NCBI RefSeq assembly: GCF_000012625.1
Contig: NC_007516.1
Coordinates: 744,001 to 808,000, forward strand
DNA from: Synechococcus sp. CC9605
GTDB lineage: Bacteria > Cyanobacteriota > Cyanobacteriia > PCC-6307 > Cyanobiaceae
Direction of reading: 5' to 3'
DNA length: 64,000 nucleotides
Of this stretch, positions 63,353-64,000 are shown piece by piece. Within the stretch, counting starts at the first letter, position 1; each line of letters opens with the position of its first letter. The translations under genes and the position numbers were made by a program. The notes under the pieces are model-generated. The model was given only the letters and a program-made list of their open reading frames with translations, was not told the DNA's origin and searched no databases.

Positions 63353-64000
63353 TCAGCGGCTGATCGCCCATTGGATGATCACAAGACCACTGAGCCAAAC
63401 AATCTCTAGCCGGCTGGATGCCTTCAGAACACTTTTGACGAGGGTCACGTTGGGGATGGGTTGGCCTGCTCCCAGCAGCGGTTTTTGAACCAGCCGCTCT
63501 CCATATCTGTTTTCTCCGCCGAGTTGGATTCCGATGCAGTGGGCGTAGATCGCTTCCGACCGCCCTGCATTGGGGGATGGATCTGCAGATCCATCCCGTT
63601 CCGCAGCTCGGACCCGTTGTGCCCAGTTCCTCCAGGGAGGGCAGACCAGGGGCAGCGTCAGCATGACTAGACGGCAGGGCAGCCAGGTGAGCAGATCATC
63701 CAGGCGTGCGCCCGCTGTCCCCAACCAGCGCAGCCGACCGCTGCGGTACCCGAGCATGGAGTCCAGCGTGCTGCTGGCCTTGAAGCCCCAGGCCAGCGCC
63801 AGTGGACCAGGGCCAGTGGGCATGACCATCCACAGCAGTGCACCGATCCCCATCCAGAACAGCGGTGCGAACACACCATCCACAGCATTTTCTGAGGCTG
63901 TTTCAGCTGCGGCCCTGAGCAGTCCCTCTCGATTCAAGCTTTGAACGTCTCGTCCAACGATCCAGCTCAAGTTCCGGCGGGCTGGTTTGAGATCGCCCTC
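63353..64000 (-). CDS. cbiB: Adenosylcobinamide-phosphate synthase, 5' end outside window
   Basis: CbiB/CobD attaches aminopropanol (phosphate) to adenosylcobyric acid in vitamin B12 synthesis. The last 215 residues are present. NLSWIVGRDVQSLNREGLLR AAAETASENAVDGVFAPLFW is the diagnostic run (GRDV..L and E(T)ASEN..DG). SSTLDSMLGYRSGRLRWLGT AGARLDDLLTWLP and SPNAGRSEAIYAHCIGIQLG GENRYGE follow. Membrane helices are as expected. The frame remains open to base 64000, so the N-terminal third lies beyond the window. Confidence 0.93.
   Translation of the reverse strand, partial: EGDLKPARRNLSWIVGRDVQSLNREGLLRAAAETASENAVDGVFAPLFWMGIGALLWMVMPTGPGPLALAWGFKASSTLDSMLGYRSGRLRWLGTAGARLDDLLTWLPCRLVMLTLPLVCPPWRNWAQRVRAAERDGSADPSPNAGRSEAIYAHCIGIQLGGENRYGERLVQKPLLGAGQPIPNVTLVKSVLKASSRLEIVWLSGLVIIQWAISR

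Overview
The window looks like a chromosome segment of a marine Synechococcus-type picocyanobacterium. The G+C-rich core genes include chlorophyll synthase (chlG), a phylloquinone-type methyltransferase (menG), a cyanobacterial SLH porin, DAP-type murE, mqo and glyQ, packed in the tight, often overlapping arrangement of these small genomes. This assignment rests on gene content and familiar protein signatures only; no database search was possible.

Region 1 (1-8480) is a decayed mobile region ending just downstream of rpsD. It carries an intact phage-type exonuclease and a secreted nuclease. It also carries at least four broken genes: a tyrosine integrase directly followed by a T7-type single-subunit RNA polymerase (the int-RNAP order known from podovirus P-SSP7), a YadA-type adhesin anchor, and an unrecognised gene. 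The breaks are TGA, TAA and TAG stops plus frameshifts, and the integrase has also lost a catalytic Arg. I read this as the relic of an integrated T7-like cyanopodovirus.

Region 2 (8484-34362) is core genome: rpsD, yidD, murE, a cystine-lyase-like enzyme, a cellulose-synthase-like glycosyltransferase, nfu, mqo, lepA, an ABC permease, trmH-family and rsmB methyltransferases, a PBP1, chlG, hisF-menG, glyQ and a comEC-like gene. One A+T-rich membrane protein (30489-31142) and a repeat block upstream of glyQ interrupt it.

Region 3 (34388-35589) begins with tRNA-Ser(CGA). About 1.05 kb follows without a convincing protein gene but with eight strong hairpins at roughly 110-150 nt spacing, most with U tracts. 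One unit resembles a Yfr2/Cyano-1-type small RNA. Three hairpins carry a sequence antisense to the 3' end of the tRNA. A 15-bp copy of that tRNA end closes the block. It is probably a tandem small-RNA array in a tRNA integration site.

Region 4 (35590-44211) holds a P-loop protein, a glycogen debranching enzyme, an AGE-fold epimerase-like protein fused to a STAS domain, a TPR/2OG-oxygenase protein and a protein built of four glycan-binding-like repeats. This looks like a glycogen-handling neighbourhood.

Region 5 (44462-57807) is the most striking part: about 13 kb of A+T-rich, nearly co-directional genes. They encode two DJ-1/PfpI proteins, a benzoylformate-decarboxylase-like ThDP enzyme, an NmrA-like reductase, four NTF2/SnoaL-like folds (one fused to ankyrin repeats), a duplicated EthD protein, a cholesterol-oxidase-like GMC flavoenzyme, a metallo-beta-lactamase-fold hydrolase, a proline-iminopeptidase-like hydrolase, an FGE-fold protein without the FGE cysteines and a VOC protein. 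There is no PKS, NRPS or terpene synthase. I infer an undescribed small-molecule pathway.

Region 6 (57951-64000) has an SLH porin, a COQ4-family protein with an N-terminal extension, a small hypothetical gene, two surface-polysaccharide genes and a cbiB gene cut by the window edge.
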